From Temnopleurus reevesii (lineage: Eukaryota > Echinodermata > Echinoidea > Temnopleuroida > Temnopleuridae), in NCBI GenBank assembly GCA_036244855.1, contig BQKZ01000059.1:45000-108999 (forward strand): 64,000 bases of DNA. The letters run 5' to 3'. Below are positions 1 to 12,640 of this stretch, in pieces (position 1 is the stretch's first letter; each line of letters starts with the position of its first letter). The notes beneath the pieces are model-generated. The model saw nothing but the letters and a program-made list of their open reading frames with translations. It was not told the DNA's origin and did not search any database. Made by a program: the position numbers and the translations under genes.

Positions 1-461
1 TTTTTAGCTAAATCCTTGTTTTCCTTTAAATATTTGATATTGCATTTCCGTCTCATTTCTACATTGAAAACATCATAATTTCTATGTGTAATACATCCAC
101 ATGTGTTTTAATAGTTGGCCTTCACTAAACTTGTAAAATGTCTTCAATGTAGTTTTTTGTGCAATTTGAAATTTATGATAATAAATATAAATCTTATTTA
201 TTAATTTTGACATTAATAAGCATAAATTGAAAAAGACATTTGAAGCAGCCCATTCAAAGAAATATTCTAGGTAATTTATGTGTTCTGTACCTCATATTAT
301 TATTGAGGTTCAATGCATGTATAAGCTTACATATTTTTTTTTATTTAACTAAATCCATTTTAGACTGATGTGAGATAAATTTTACTTCTACAAGCATCAC
401 CAGAGTAAATATATAGATAAAATTTAGAAAAAAGTATGTACCAACTAGAAGCTAGAAAGTG
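1..461. other. AT-rich sequence without a recognisable feature
   Basis: No gene, RNA or repeat is recognised. Short ORFs here run into the adjoining tandem repeat and are not credible as genes. Confidence 0.5.
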
Positions 462-501
462 GACACACGGTGCAAACACGGCGATACACCTCGGCAACAT
501 G

Positions 502-585
502 CTGTCTACACGATGGTACGGGGTGTCTACACGATGATACACGGTGTCTACACGATGATACACGGTGTCTACACGATGATACACG
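502..585 (+). repeat. 21-bp minisatellite, four adjacent units
   Basis: Units begin at 502, 523, 544 and 565. The last three are identical (GTGTCTACACGATGATACAC plus G) and the first differs at a few positions. A fifth, slightly diverged unit stands alone at 708-728. The period is a multiple of three, so several frames stay open, which explains the ORFs called here. Confidence 0.95.
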
Positions 586-722
586 GTCGCTATACGGAGT
601 CAACAAGGAAAGGTTTTGGACCGTGTTGGCTGGTTCTAAAAATTGTGCAGGTGTTTTTCATTTTCCGTTAACACGGTTGAACGCGGGTGACGAAGGAAGC
701 GAACAAGGTGTCTACACGATGC

Positions 723-755
723 AACACGGTTCATCACGGAACGATGAACCGTGTT
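723..755. repeat. Perfect 12-bp inverted repeat with 9-nt loop
   Basis: AACACGGTTCAT at 723-734 pairs perfectly with ATGAACCGTGTT at 744-755. It lies in the right half of the foldback element and is built from the same ACACGG motif. Confidence 0.9.
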
Positions 756-785
756 CATCCGTGTTGCTTACCGTGTATGTGTGAA

Positions 786-1845
786 GGGGGCTTTACTAGA
801 GCAGTAACGGACCATCCTTTTTTTTCAGGATGTTTAGTGGAACTACTGAAAATCATTCATGATTGTGCGAAAGTGATTCTTAAATAGCACGCCTGTCATT
901 TGCAGAAGGGGTTTCCAGAAGTATAAATAGTCATAAATACCGATATAATGGTGGATCTTATCCTTTTAGTATATAGCGTATTATGTTTACGAAATTCCGA
1001 AAATTATGTCGTGTCCGATGTGCCATAATGTTATGACCTCGCTTGAAAAACGCCCGATGGAATTCCTTGAAATTGATTAAATAGATGTATGTTATAGATA
1101 GTTTGAGTTACCATAATATCGATACAACCGCCTGTCTCTTCTACAACATTTTACATTTTAATCTCAAGGGGCATTTCATGCATCCCCATCGAAATTTTAA
1201 GTTGTTTATCGAACCCAGCTGATTTTAGAGCATGCTTTTCTATGATACTCTTCAATTATACTACAATGATATTCAAATCGCACATATGATTATGTAACTG
1301 CCAACAGCGATTTCAACACTAATGTAGCTGACGAAGGACTCTTCCCATTATAATTACACTGCCCCCTATAGCTGAATGGCTCTAACCCCCTGCCTTAATC
1401 ATGGCAATTATTTTGTTTTTAGGTCACAAATATTTTTAACCACACCTTTGCTGCAAGAAATAGATAAAAAGAGATTAATCGGCAATTTGTAATGACGTAA
1501 TTTGAGTCATTGAAAACTAGTTACAGTTTGAAGAAATAAATAAATATAAGAATTATTTTCCTGATAACATCTGTATAATTATTTGTGTCTGAAATGATGT
1601 TGTTCATTACATTTTAATACAAATGTCTTGAACTAAGGTCAGAATCAGAATGACAACATTTATTGTTCAGATTCAAATAAAAGTAGATGATAATAATAAG
1701 CTCATTATACGCATGGACATGCACTCTTTTGATAGAGCACAGATAATAATAATAATCTAACTACTTCTACTTTACTACTGATGATGATGATGATAATAAT
1801 AATACTACCAGTACTAATACAAATTACAATAATTGTGTGACTATA

Positions 1846-1846
<1 letters not shown>
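786..1846. other. No recognisable feature
   Basis: AT-rich DNA with no coding stretch, RNA gene or clear repeat that I can support. Confidence 0.45.
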
Positions 1847-1880
<34 letters not shown>

Positions 1881-1890
1881 AACGATGATA
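1777..1890. repeat. GAT/ATA trinucleotide microsatellite
   Basis: A nearly pure GAT run spans about 1848-1880. It is preceded from about 1777 by shorter GAT and ATA runs. The minus-strand ORF over it is a poly-His artefact of the repeat. Confidence 0.95.
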
Positions 1891-3161
1891 TATTTTCCGA
1901 TACAATTAAGCTCATTCTTCATGAATCCGGACTAATAAGCCTTCACATCAAATTCACAATTTTTACTTTTGCCTAAATATGATTTTCTTTTTATATATAT
2001 CTCCTTGTCTCAGGTCGATCGGGTTCAAGCAGGTTTAAAGATCAAACTGATCATTTTAACGACAAGACACTTAACAGGTAAATATGAAGTAATTCATTTA
2101 TATCAAAATCGGAAATTATTGCTAAGATTCTTATAAAACAAAATAAAATTTTAGAATATCAGCAGTACAAATTGGAAATTTAGCGAGTAACAAGCTATAT
2201 GAAAAAGATACAATGTCAAATACCGTACGTAAAGTTTATATTTGGTATTCAGTACCACGTATGTGAAAAATAATTTGTTTATGATTCAAAACATTTTGTA
2301 CCGAAACTGAAATGGTCTGTTGTTGAATCAGAACGAATGCACCCTTCATGAAAAAGAAACCTAAATAATTTGTGTTCAAACGACAAGCCACTGGACTGAT
2401 TTTTTTCATTTTGGGACAACTGCACATTTCGATATTGAAATTTCACTTTTTTTATATTGACATTCCATAATCATTGATTTTCAAAATGATAAGGCACTAC
2501 AGAGCATTAGTGTTAATCATTATGAATAGCGTCAAAGGAAAAAAAATCACATTTTGCGGGAAATTGACACTTATCTTATCCTCTTTTCATTGAAATTGAA
2601 CTTTTTGTAAATCTGAAATGGGACTGGTGTGCAGAACATAAGTGATTGAAGACTTTAGTCGTTAGCAAGTGTATTGTCGTTGTCAAAATATAACCATCAC
2701 GTATAGTTTTGATGACATGATTTAGTAGAAGTGTAATTTCGCCAATCGTTGATAATAGATTATTTTGTTAAAAGTGGCGAGATGTAATTTGAAACTCATT
2801 TTGGAGCATGATTTTTTTTACATTTTTATTAATGATTAATAATTCTTTATCGCATCAATACAAAGTTGATCTTGAAACTGGCGGAGTATTTACAACTCGA
2901 TATCGGCCAAATTTATACTAGGTTCTGATGACATGACTAAGAGAATGGATGATTAAATCGGTTTCATAAGGTAGTTTGATAGATTTTTATACAACAACTC
3001 CAACTTTCAAGTGCAAATCAAGAATACAAAGAGGAGCAATGTTTGAAAATTATAATCCAATTTTTCACATTTGATCCAGTATAAGCCACATAATTATCTC
3101 TAACCAAATAAGATGCAATAATACATCTAGAATACGTTAAAGTTCGTTGGCGTTTCCTTCA
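1891..3161. other. No recognisable feature
   Basis: AT-rich intergenic or intronic DNA. Small ORFs present are short and unlike any family I know. Confidence 0.45.

Positions 3162-3196
<35 letters not shown>
3162..3196 (+). repeat. Homopolymer G tract, 35 bases
   Basis: An uninterrupted run of 35 G is followed by A and five more G. Such a tract can form G-quadruplexes on the plus strand. Its exact length is unreliable in any assembly. Confidence 0.95.
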
Positions 3197-3197
<1 letters not shown>

Positions 3198-3202
3198 GGG
3201 GG

Positions 3203-4765
3203 CTCACCCATTCCCCATTTTTTCGCGCCAAATTGAAGATTTTTACGACCCTTATATAGGTCTATGGGGCAGGGCCAACTATAACCCTGGATTCACGCTT
3301 GCTATCGTTATCGTTGTACGAGTGCTGCAAGAATTTCCTTGGCTCATTTTCCCCATGATGAAATGCTACAGACATTTATAGCACAGACCTAATAAATGTC
3401 GTGGATGGTACGCAATACAAGCTTGTTATCCGTTTTATGACATGCTATATCATTGGAATGAATGATGTTTATGACATTATTTGATGCGATGCATCATCTT
3501 TTATTCCTATACAAATGACATCGAGAGCAGTGTGTATTGCGACCGGAGAAACACATTGATCTTATTAAAGTTAGAGTTATTGGGGTTAGACCTAAAATAA
3601 GAACCAACCCCTGGAATTATTGTGCTGTGAGTGGATGAAGAAAGATGAAACAAATAAGTTGCGAACATTTAAAGCAAAATCTGATTGTCCTTTAAAAGTT
3701 ATGATTTTTCCAAATATTATGATCACTACTGCTAGTGAAGATTCTTCAAGTTAATATTGGCAACTTTGACAGAATTTGTGATGTCATGTTGGAAAACTCC
3801 CAGTTCACATTTTCTTTTTTTTTACAGAAAAGTAAGCAAAAAACTTCGTTTCGCTTGAGTATAGCATATCTGTATCAATTATAGATGTAATGTGAAAAGA
3901 ATCATGTTTAAACTTTGACCTAAATGTTACTTTTAATCCATTTTTGAAAATTTATGCACAAAGTAAAATGGGAGTTATCCGCTTGTACATCACAGATTCT
4001 GAAAAAGTTGTCAACTCAGGGCTCCTCATCGGAGGACATGATCGAAAAAGTCTTTGTATATGTTTAGATTTTTCGTTTTTTCGGATATCTTATTTGAAAG
4101 ATTATTACCTCTACCTTTTGCTTGTAAGAGGCCGGCTTACTATAAATATGATGTTCTGGATTTTTGATATTCATCGGTTTTGTGTACAAAACCATATATT
4201 GAAAGTCAATTGGCTGTCATCATAGTCGAACAAAAACTTAGCACTAAATTAAATTGAAATATCTTTCCGTATTTAAAGCATTTACAATCCATAAAATACG
4301 GCTGGTACGGTTTAGTTCGCCCATCAATGGGAATTGGTCTTCCATTGGGTCTGTATACATCTGAAAGATGATGATTTTATTATCATCACAAGTGTACCGT
4401 CACTGATAAACACGAAGGGTGATGTAGGTATTGACCACATAAATCAAAATGGCAGGGACTATGGACGTGATACACCAACAGAAACATCTTGATGGTGTGT
4501 TAGAATCCACTCGGTAAAAGCTGGCAAATGATCCATTTAAAATGAGAACCCCAGGACATCCAAGTCATTGCAGCGTAATAAAATGATCAATATCAGCAAA
4601 CTGTTAAGTATTTTAACAAATTTTTATTTATAAGTTAAAGAATTAGATTTGCAAAGTTTTGTGATATCTGAGATCCCTCAACTTTGTCAAAGCAAACAAT
4701 TTTCTTTTTATTTTGTGTACATGTAAACTATTAAAAGAATGATTTTAAATGGAATTTGATACTCA
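3203..4765. other. No recognisable feature
   Basis: Nothing supported. An ORF of 93 codons at 3944-4225 has no recognisable domain and an AT-driven composition. Confidence 0.45.
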
Positions 4766-4920
4766 TTACACTGCAAAAACGCTGGTGTTAAATTTAACAC
4801 CATAGGTCCACACCAGAAAAGTGTTAAAATAATATCATATATGATATATGCTATTATTTCAACACTTTTCTGGTGTGGACCTATGGTGTTAAATTTAACA
4901 CCAGCGTTTTTGCAGTGTAA
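4766..4920. mobile_element. Palindromic MITE, TIR CACTGCAAAAACGCTGG, TA target site
   Basis: The element is almost one complete palindrome. A 77-bp left arm (4766-4842) pairs with a 77-bp right arm (4844-4920) around a single central base, with two mismatches. The ends read TTACACTGCAAAAACG and its complement, so a TA target duplication with a CACTGCAAAAA TIR is the simplest reading, typical of Tc1/mariner-derived MITEs. An inner palindrome GGTGTTAAATTTAACACC lies in each arm. The minus-strand ORF across it reads the hairpin and is not a gene. No coding capacity. Confidence 0.92.
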
Positions 4921-5455
4921 GTATGCACACACATGCACCCACATTCACACACCCGCACATCTGCATACGACAAGATACTCTTTATGAATGATAATATTTT
5001 ATGGTCGTTCATGAGAGTCATATCAGAAGGGATTAACTTTAAGAGGTTCTAATGTTGCTACCAATGTAAAGGTCTCATCTTAGACTACGTGAGGAAGTCA
5101 ATAAAGAGAACATCGTACGACGAAAACGATGATAAACGTAAATGTCTCATTAATAGATAACTATGAATTTTCATGATCTTGATTATTTCTCTGAAAAGGA
5201 GATTAGATATAGATAGCTGCTACGAAATTTGAAAGTGACTTGCGTTTAAGCTTGAAATAGGGGCAAACGGCCGTATCTTTTTCATGACTGTGGGATTGCG
5301 TGGGGTGCATCATAATGATGAAGGCAATTCTATACCTAGGATTTTAAGACCCAAGGTTCCATCCAACTTGAAAAAATTGCGCCCCTCCTCAAAAGGAACG
5401 TGCAATCTTGCGCCATTTCAAATCAAATTTGCACCCCATGCATCTGAACTGGGAT

Positions 5456-5485
<30 letters not shown>
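5456..5485 (+). repeat. Homopolymer G tract, 30 bases
   Basis: Uninterrupted run of 30 G. The two overlapping ORFs translating it as poly-Gly are artefacts. Confidence 0.95.
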
Positions 5486-5486
<1 letters not shown>

Positions 5487-5496
5487 GGTCCCAAAA

Positions 5497-5717
5497 TTAT
5501 ACCCCATTGTTTGCGCATGGGTGTTTCGTCATTCTAAATCTGATAACTTCCACTCAAAAATTCCAAATAAATTCTAATCAAGACATGTTCTACCCCAAGC
5601 TATCATGGTTATACCCCATTGTTTGCGCATGTGTATCTCGTCATTCTAGCTAATAGTAAAAGAATCTGGTACCTTCCACCCAAAACTTCCAAACAAATTC
5701 CAATCAAGACATGTTCT
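5497..5717 (+). repeat. Two-copy direct tandem duplication of about 110-125 bp
   Basis: Copy one starts at 5497 and copy two at 5609. Both begin TTATACCCCATTGTTTGCGC and both end with AATCAAGACATGTTCT. The second copy carries about 14 extra bases in the middle, so the offset grows from 112 to 126. The duplication starts just after the 30-G tract. Confidence 0.85.
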
Positions 5718-5967
5718 GTCATGTTACATACATTTTATCAGGCAAATTCTAAAGTAATATTCTTATTCATTATTTTCTGTCGCACAAGTCACGGTTAAAT
5801 TCATTTGAATAAAGATAAGAGCAAATAACAGTTCATTCGCCAAAACCATTAACAAAATGAATTTTGTACTTCAAGTCTCTAAAGAAATAGTACATTGCAT
5901 ATTGCAGATTAGCTTTTCTACCCAATACAGCATACATGGTTTTGTGTGAACAGTGGTAAGACTAGAT

Positions 5968-6325
5968 ATTAATAATAATAATAATAATAATACAATATTT
6001 ATAAAGCGCATAGTAAAACAAAGGAATTCTCTATGCGCTGTACAATTTTAACAATTTGCAATTTACAAGTGACATAAATTGACATTTTCTACAAACTTAT
6101 TACTAGACTATAGCTAATGAAAAAGTAAAACAATGATGATTAACAAAAAGAAATAATCGAAATTTTGAGAAGACAAGCGCATCATGTTCAAGAGCTAATT
6201 ATTTCAAGGCAAATAGATTGGTCTTCAATAAGGATTTGAAAGTTGTAGTTGTTGGAGCTTCTTTTATGGTTTTGGAAGTCCGTTCCAGAGACTAGGAGCT
6301 GCAGCTGAAAAAGCTCTACCACCAT
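5968..6325 (-). mobile_element. Decayed interspersed repeat with ATA-repeat tail
   Basis: An (AAT)n run at 5968-5993 is followed by TATTTATAAAGCGCATAG, which on the minus strand is a 3' end of the GCGC-TATAAA plus trinucleotide-tail type also seen at both SINEs and at 8383. GCGCATAG recurs inverted (CTATGCGC) about 30 bases further on. The body to about 6325 includes GTCCGTTCCAGAGACTAGGA, a phrase I associate with abundant echinoderm repeats. No ORF. The far boundary is approximate. Confidence 0.5.
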
Positions 6326-6329
6326 ACAA

Positions 6330-8380
6330 TTGTGTGTTTATTTTTGGTGTCGACTATTCTTCAGCGCCAATATCTCCGTCTGTCATTTTACTGGTGTTAC
6401 GATGGTACATCAACCCCTAACATTTTCCATAAACACAAACAAATATGATAAACTGGTTGCAAATAAAATCTCATATCGCAATTCGCATGGTCTGTGTGAG
6501 CTATGCATCCCTTTCATTATGATACAATCAGTCATAGCGTTAATCCGTTTATTTAACGCTAGGCTGTGTGTCGACCTGCTGAATCATGGAATAAACAAAT
6601 CAAATAAATGAATAAAAACAGATACGTTCCTATTATCGGTTTCCTTAAATGACATGTGTTTACAAAAATCATTTTTCGTTGAACTATATGATTCAATGAT
6701 GTCGTGAAGCTAGATATCATGAATTATGTCTGTCACTCTGATATATCCTGAAAAAGTTCAATTGCACGTTACAATATCAGCATCAAACAAGGGAGTGCGT
6801 TCCTCGCTGACACCTCTGACAAATCGAAATCCTGACAGCAATATTGAAATCTGAAATCCAGACTTAGATTCTAAGCTCCAATATTTGTGTCAAATATGGA
6901 GGTCATACATTATTGGTGCATGAGCTAGAATCCCCCTTTTTTTAAAATTTTGTTCGGGTCCTACTTCTATACCAGGCCTCTCACCTCATGATCCCCACCC
7001 ACCTCCCATCAATGCTGCCCCACCACCACCTCGTGTATTGGCATATTGGACTACTTGCACCCCTGCTACTTGGGTACTTTCCAGAATCATATCTTGAGAT
7101 GGATTGTTGAATTTATCATGGACATTAAATGAAGAGGTAAATGTCAAGGACCCGTGTGTTATTGGTTTGGTCCATAGCACCATGCAGGTCACACCGAACG
7201 AAGAAATTCTGGGCTAGCTACCGGCTACCGCCCCACCCCCTTAAAACAAAATGGAAATGCATATATCTCAAGGGGCCCCAGACAATATCTATTTGTATCA
7301 GGTTTTATCATTGCGGATATACATAATATTGTCGGAAATTATTAGGCTTATAAATCTAATACTTTCACATTTAACAGCATACCAGTTTCAAATTACCAAT
7401 GTAATTGAAAGTGGCAGTCATAATTCGTTGGTTTAGATCATTCGATTTCTTGCAAAAATTTTACTCTTATAACATTATTTGCTCATGAAATAATCCCCTG
7501 TCATTTGCATTTATTTGGGAAAGTGAAATTTTCAATACTTTGTTTTTTTTTGTGTATGTGTAGATATCGGGGTATTGGAACTGTAAGTTTGTATATATAG
7601 AGAATATCCTCTCATTCATTTTGTTTGAAACGTGTGAAACATATAAGGATATGCATCAAACCCATTCCTTCCTAATTTTCATAAAATTCTATTGACTATA
7701 AAATGCTTAACTGAGTTGCCAATTTAATGCAATGTCACTCGCGATAGTGATCAGTCTCTGGGCGGCCATGTTGATTCTTGCCCAGTGGTCGATATTTTAA
7801 TGATTATTTTTCATTCCCAAGTTGGTTAGTTAGTCATGTTTAGTCGCGGCCTTTGCTCGAGTATAAATATTTATGATAAATCATGCCTCGAATTGTTTTC
7901 ACTACGATTTGAGCTGGATCTTTGGCTCCCATGCGCCAGGCCAACGCATCGATCGATCGGTTAGCTTGGGGTTCATTTACCAGGTACCTCAAAATATACC
8001 GCGTGATAACCCAACAATACGTCATTCTTGTAAGTAAAAGAAATTGATATTAGGCCCTAATAAATGAAAGTTGGAGAGAATTTCGCCATTAATAGTTTTA
8101 ATGAATACCAATAATAAATGCAAATCGATCTGACACAACCCAGTAATACATAATAAACTGATTTAACCACGTCATTAACCAGCTAAGGCAATGTGAATAC
8201 AATTGGTGCGAATAATTATATAGCCCTACTAATGTCAGGCAATATATCAAATACATATTGAGATGGATTTCTTCATTTACAATATGGCCATCTATATGTA
8301 TTAAGTTACTGGTCCGTGTCCTAATGGATGTAATAATTACCAACGTTTTATAGTCAGAGCAAAACGCATTATTGGGATAT
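6330..8380. other. No recognisable feature
   Basis: Several 60-90 codon ORFs are present but none has a recognisable domain, codon pattern or splice context. Confidence 0.4.
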
Positions 8381-8382
8381 TA

Positions 8383-8435
8383 AAGAAAGCGCTATATAAA
8401 ATAATAACAATAATAATAATAATAATGATAACAAT
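8383..8435 (+). mobile_element. 3'-end remnant of a SINE or LINE
   Basis: AAAGCGCTATATAAAATAAT followed by an (AAT)n run matches the 3' terminus of the SINE at 35693-35975. No upstream SINE body can be recognised, so this is either a heavily 5'-truncated copy or the tail of a LINE sharing the same 3' end. Confidence 0.5.
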
Positions 8436-8440
8436 ATTAC

Positions 8441-11400
8441 GTAGCATTTATTAGGCGTTTAATACGGGTGTTTCTAAGCGCACAGTGTTCTGATTATCAA
8501 AAATTATTACCCGGTCAATTTAATTTCCATCTGTCTTTCGAATCGTGAAACTGTTGATTGGTAGGTTGAGTCAATCTTTACAGCACCAAACATCGAGTGT
8601 GATTTTATCCGTGTTCACGTTATCTTCATCTGTCTCCACTAGAAACTACTTATACAATTCAAGCTAATCAGGTAAGATTTACTGTAATATTATTTGTTTT
8701 TGCAAACTGTAATTCTCATTACTCAATTCGAATGAGAATGCCAGTGCTATTTGCTTACTTTTATGATATTTATAATATTAATCAAACGTTATCACGGTGA
8801 TAAGAAATGTAATATTTATTCAATGTCAGCTTCATCTACAAATCGAATTTAATGTTTCAGAATACTTTCTGTTTATCTTTAAGAATAGTGAAAAGGAGAA
8901 ATTCATATCGTACATTATTCCAGAAACCTTCCCCATCATTAAAAAAATAATACACGGAAGATGCTTGTATGTGAAACTAGTCGAACATAATTATACATTA
9001 CGTGTATATAGATTTAAAAGAACTAGACGTGGGAATGAAAAGCAAAACGAATGTAGGGGTCACGAGTTAAAAAATAAGCATATCATCTAGATTGTGTTCG
9101 CCCGGACGAATATCTAAAGAGATTGGCCAGTTTTGGGAGGAGGGCGCTTCAGATATTCAACTAGTTTGCGAGCTGCAGTAAAATTATTACCATAATGCAG
9201 TTTTTAAATAGTAAATCAGAGCATGTTCATAGTTTGTTTGAATGAAATCGACCTAGAAATGGCTTAATTATCATAAAAATAAAAAATGATGCTGCGGTCG
9301 ATCTCCCTTACACAACATGCTTCAAGCATAAAATGAACGCGAACTCATGCACACACTGCAGACAATGTCACCGATCGCTCCGCCCATTCCGGGCCGACGC
9401 TCCCCCGTGCGAAAGCACGTAGCACACCGTAGGAATAATGGCTGATTGACGTGTGCGACGTAAAATACACCAGAATACTAGTAAAAATCTACTCCTAATT
9501 TCGTACACAGGTATATATTTTAGTCGTGTAAAGCAACGTGTGAATACATCAGCTCGTTTAACATCACGTTCTGCATCCCGACCATTTAACGTCAAATGAC
9601 GCAAAGTAGAATGTTTTTAGCTTTACATGCAGGTTTGACTAGGACTTTTATTTAATAAGACTAGTCACAAGTACCATGTGAAATATAAAACAACAAAGTA
9701 GATAATATTGTCAGTTAATCAAATAATTGGTAGTTTTTTTTTTAGAATATACCATTTTCTTAATTTGTATGACATTAAATCAATTTCTACTTTATGATAA
9801 GATCATTATCTTACACATCACTGTGATCATACATCATAGTTCCACATAAAATACTTGACATGTTTTCTAATATACCAGGTCCCCAAAGCTACCAGCTATC
9901 GTTCTCCAACCAACTTGGGAATAAGTTCTCAAGAGACGAGAGTTGTCGTTTCTATGGTAACAATTATGATTGGATGGGAATTTGAGGAAGCTTTGATACA
10001 TTCGCTGTTGCCTAAGTGTTTCATGTGATTTTTATGTTTACCTTTAAAAATTCAGCTTCACTCCCTGCCTCTAGAATATTACTGAGTTGTGTTAGATTTT
10101 TTTTCAAACGAAATGAATACGCCTTGAAGTATGATTGAGACACTATGGGACTATAAAGTTCACATTGAAAATTGAAATGGATCACAATGTAGTGGGTGGG
10201 CTGAATCTTTTAGCTTTAGTGTCTTCCTTTTTACAGCATTTCAGCTTGCCTCTTGCAATGCACACCCATTTAATTCCTTTCTGTTTTTAATCATTTGATC
10301 ACTTTGGTTAAATCCTTTATTTTAATTAACTTAAACAAACTTGTCATAAGTGCATATTGTATCCTTTATTAATACAGTATCGAAAACAGTTTTTGTGGTC
10401 GTGATTGTAAATGTTGCAAATTACAAATTTCCTAACGAGGATAAATTGTTGAAGACCATTTTCATAAAAGCGACTGCACTTTTCATATTCCATTTCCAAA
10501 TTCCCAGGACTATCTCCCCTCCCCCCCTCCAAAAAAAAAGAAAGAAAAAATCAAAAGAGTACAAATCCTCGTCTTGCTTCTAATGGATTTTTGAACGTTG
10601 AACGACGCGTGTCTAGTTGAGAAAGTGAACTTTCATGACATCTCTTACGCCATCACATACCGACACCTTGTATAGTAAACCTTCTCTCTTCAGATCAGAC
10701 TTAAAAGGGGGAAATAGTACTAGTTTGATCTTCTTTCATGCGATCTGTAAGCCGAGAGGTGGCAATTTCCGACATTAAACAGTAATGTTAGAGCTCGACA
10801 TGCTAGTAGCATGGAAATTTATATCGATGTGGTAGTGGATACCGAAACACAAACGTCTTTTAAAGCGAGAGGGAGAAGGCGGAGAGGACACTCCGTTCCG
10901 CTATTCCAATATTGTTAGCATTTGAAGCATAAAAATGTAAATTGTACCATTCAGACAAATCGAAGAAACAGTGCAGGTGGAATTTTTGTCAAATGATAGA
11001 ATAATTGATTTATATATGTGTGTTTATTTTGATTTCTTACAATGCAAATCTCAGTATGGATTGAAAAAAAAAATCTTATCTATTTGACATGATTTTGAAC
11101 CTCGTTATCAAATGGAAGTAGATGGATTTAAAATTTAATGGATTTAAGATTCGAGTCATATAGGGATGTACATTACCAGCGTTGATATTCTTAACTTAAC
11201 TTTTTTGAAGGTGTTCTGAGCATTATAAGGCTTGAAAGGGTGTCTTTTGTATGTTAACATGGTCAGGTCGTGATTCCTTTTTAAAACTTTACAGTTTGTC
11301 CCATAAGCGGTAGGAGCATGGTGAATGGAAAGAAAATGCCTGTAACTCATGCATATTCTTTTTAAACTTTCATTCATGGTATTGCGCGTCTTTGAATTAA

Positions 11401-11455
11401 GATTACTACTTCGCTTATTGTATATTGTGTAAATTCATGATATGTAATTAATACA
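8441..11455. other. No recognisable feature
   Basis: Nothing beyond short A and T runs. A good donor-like CAGGTAAGAT at about 8668 has no associated coding exon. The ORF at 8797-9090 (97 codons) is unrecognised. Confidence 0.4.
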
Positions 11456-11748
11456 TGTGCCAATTTTTTGGTGAAGTGAATGAACTCCTGAAGTGTCGTA
11501 GGTTCGAATTCCACCCATGGCGTTAATTTCCTTCAGCAAGAAATTCATCCACATTGTGCTGCACTCAACCCAGGTGAGGTAAATGGGTACCTGGTAGGAA
11601 TATTTATTCCTTGAAATGTCATGTGCGCTGGTGCCTGCCGAGCTAAAGCCAGGGTGATAATGATGCAAAGAGCCTTGAGCACTCAACAGAGTGGATACGT
11701 ACGCTATATAAATTACATATATTATTATTATCATTATTATTATCATTA
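11456..11748 (+). mobile_element. tRNA-derived SINE, copy 1 (5' part degraded)
   Basis: A B-box-like GGTTCGAATT at 11501-11510 is followed by a body shared almost base for base with the copy at 35693. Shared phrases include TTCAGCAAGAAAT, CCCAGGTGAGGT and GGGTACCTGGTAGGA, and it ends with CGCTATATAAAT and an (ATT)n tail. The expected A-box region about 39 bp before the B box is not recognisable, so the head is mutated or replaced. The overlapping 105-codon minus-strand ORF is a by-product. Confidence 0.85.
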
Positions 11749-11749
11749 A

Positions 11750-12290
11750 CATGTTTTGGTAACATTAGAACATGATATTACCTTATTCATGGAACTATTG
11801 TTCTTTGAAAATGTGTATCAATAATGAATCATTATGGCTTGCTGAATCCGCGTAAATACATTCACCTTCCAAGCCGCTGTACTTTTGGGTTCCTAACCCA
11901 TTCATAAGCCACACTCCTCTCGGTTTTCATTTTCTCTCATGTGAACCAGCGAACTATGTGCCGACCCAATCACAAAATTCAATAACCCCCAGTTAGAGAT
12001 GTAAATCCCCAAATTATTTCACAATCTGAAGCAGACAGAGGATCATTATATGTTTCATATTACATATTCAGTGTCATGCCGGCTGAGAACACTGAGCAGC
12101 GCCACTCGCATGGATTGTAAAGTTAGGAAGGAGTTTGGCACTATGCGTTGACGTATGAAGATAGAGAGAGAGATAAGAAAACGGGGGTGGAATATAACTA
12201 CAGAACGATTGAGGTGATTTTCTTTAAATAACCGACAAAGGCTTCGAGTCACCGAAATATAGAATGAAACGACTCTTTGCTTACGTGTTT
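11750..12290. other. No recognisable feature
   Basis: Unremarkable AT-rich sequence. Confidence 0.4.
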
Positions 12291-12295
12291 GTGTT

Positions 12296-12640
12296 TTTAG
12301 GAGAGTGTGTGTGGGCTACGTCAACCATGCGTGTGTGTGTGTGGGTGGGTGTGGGTGAACGTGTATGTGTGCGTTTAAACATCGTGAGTGTACTTTGTGT
12401 GCTCATCAGTGTGTGAATAGAGAAAGAAAGAGGTAGATAGTGCCTGTATGTATGTGTTTATGTGTGTTTGTGTGTGAGAGAGAGATGGAGAGAGGAGAGA
12501 GAGCGAGAGAGAAAATGAAGAGAAGGAGGAAGAGGCACAGGAGATGCAATGTGTTGGTATGAAACAGATGATGGATTATGTGTACTTGTGTATTTATGTG
12601 TGTGTCCGCGTGTGTGTGGGTATGTATGTGTATTTGCGTC
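12296..12640 (+). repeat. GT-rich and GA-rich low-complexity region
   Basis: Interrupted GT runs (about 12308-12360 and 12447-12475) surround GA runs at about 12475-12512, followed by further GT-rich DNA to 12640. The ORF at 12549 is partly translated from it. Confidence 0.9.

Larger units (their letters stand above)
463..781. mobile_element. Foldback repeat element with terminal inverted repeats rich in ACACGG
   Basis: The two ends are inverted copies of each other. The left end (463-481) reads ACACACGGTGCAAACACGG, and the reverse complement of the right end (759-781) contains ATACACGGTAAGCAACACGG. Inside lie a 21-bp minisatellite, an isolated fifth unit and a perfect 12-bp hairpin at 723-755. 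The CACGG motif recurs throughout on both strands. The layout fits a foldback or MITE-like non-autonomous DNA element whose interior expanded as a tandem repeat. No transposase ORF and no target-site duplication were identified. Overlapping ORFs simply translate the repeat. Confidence 0.6.

Noticed and set aside
8660..8680. Donor-like CAGGTAAGAT suggesting an exon end
   Set aside because: No open frame or acceptor upstream forms a credible exon; isolated donor matches are common.
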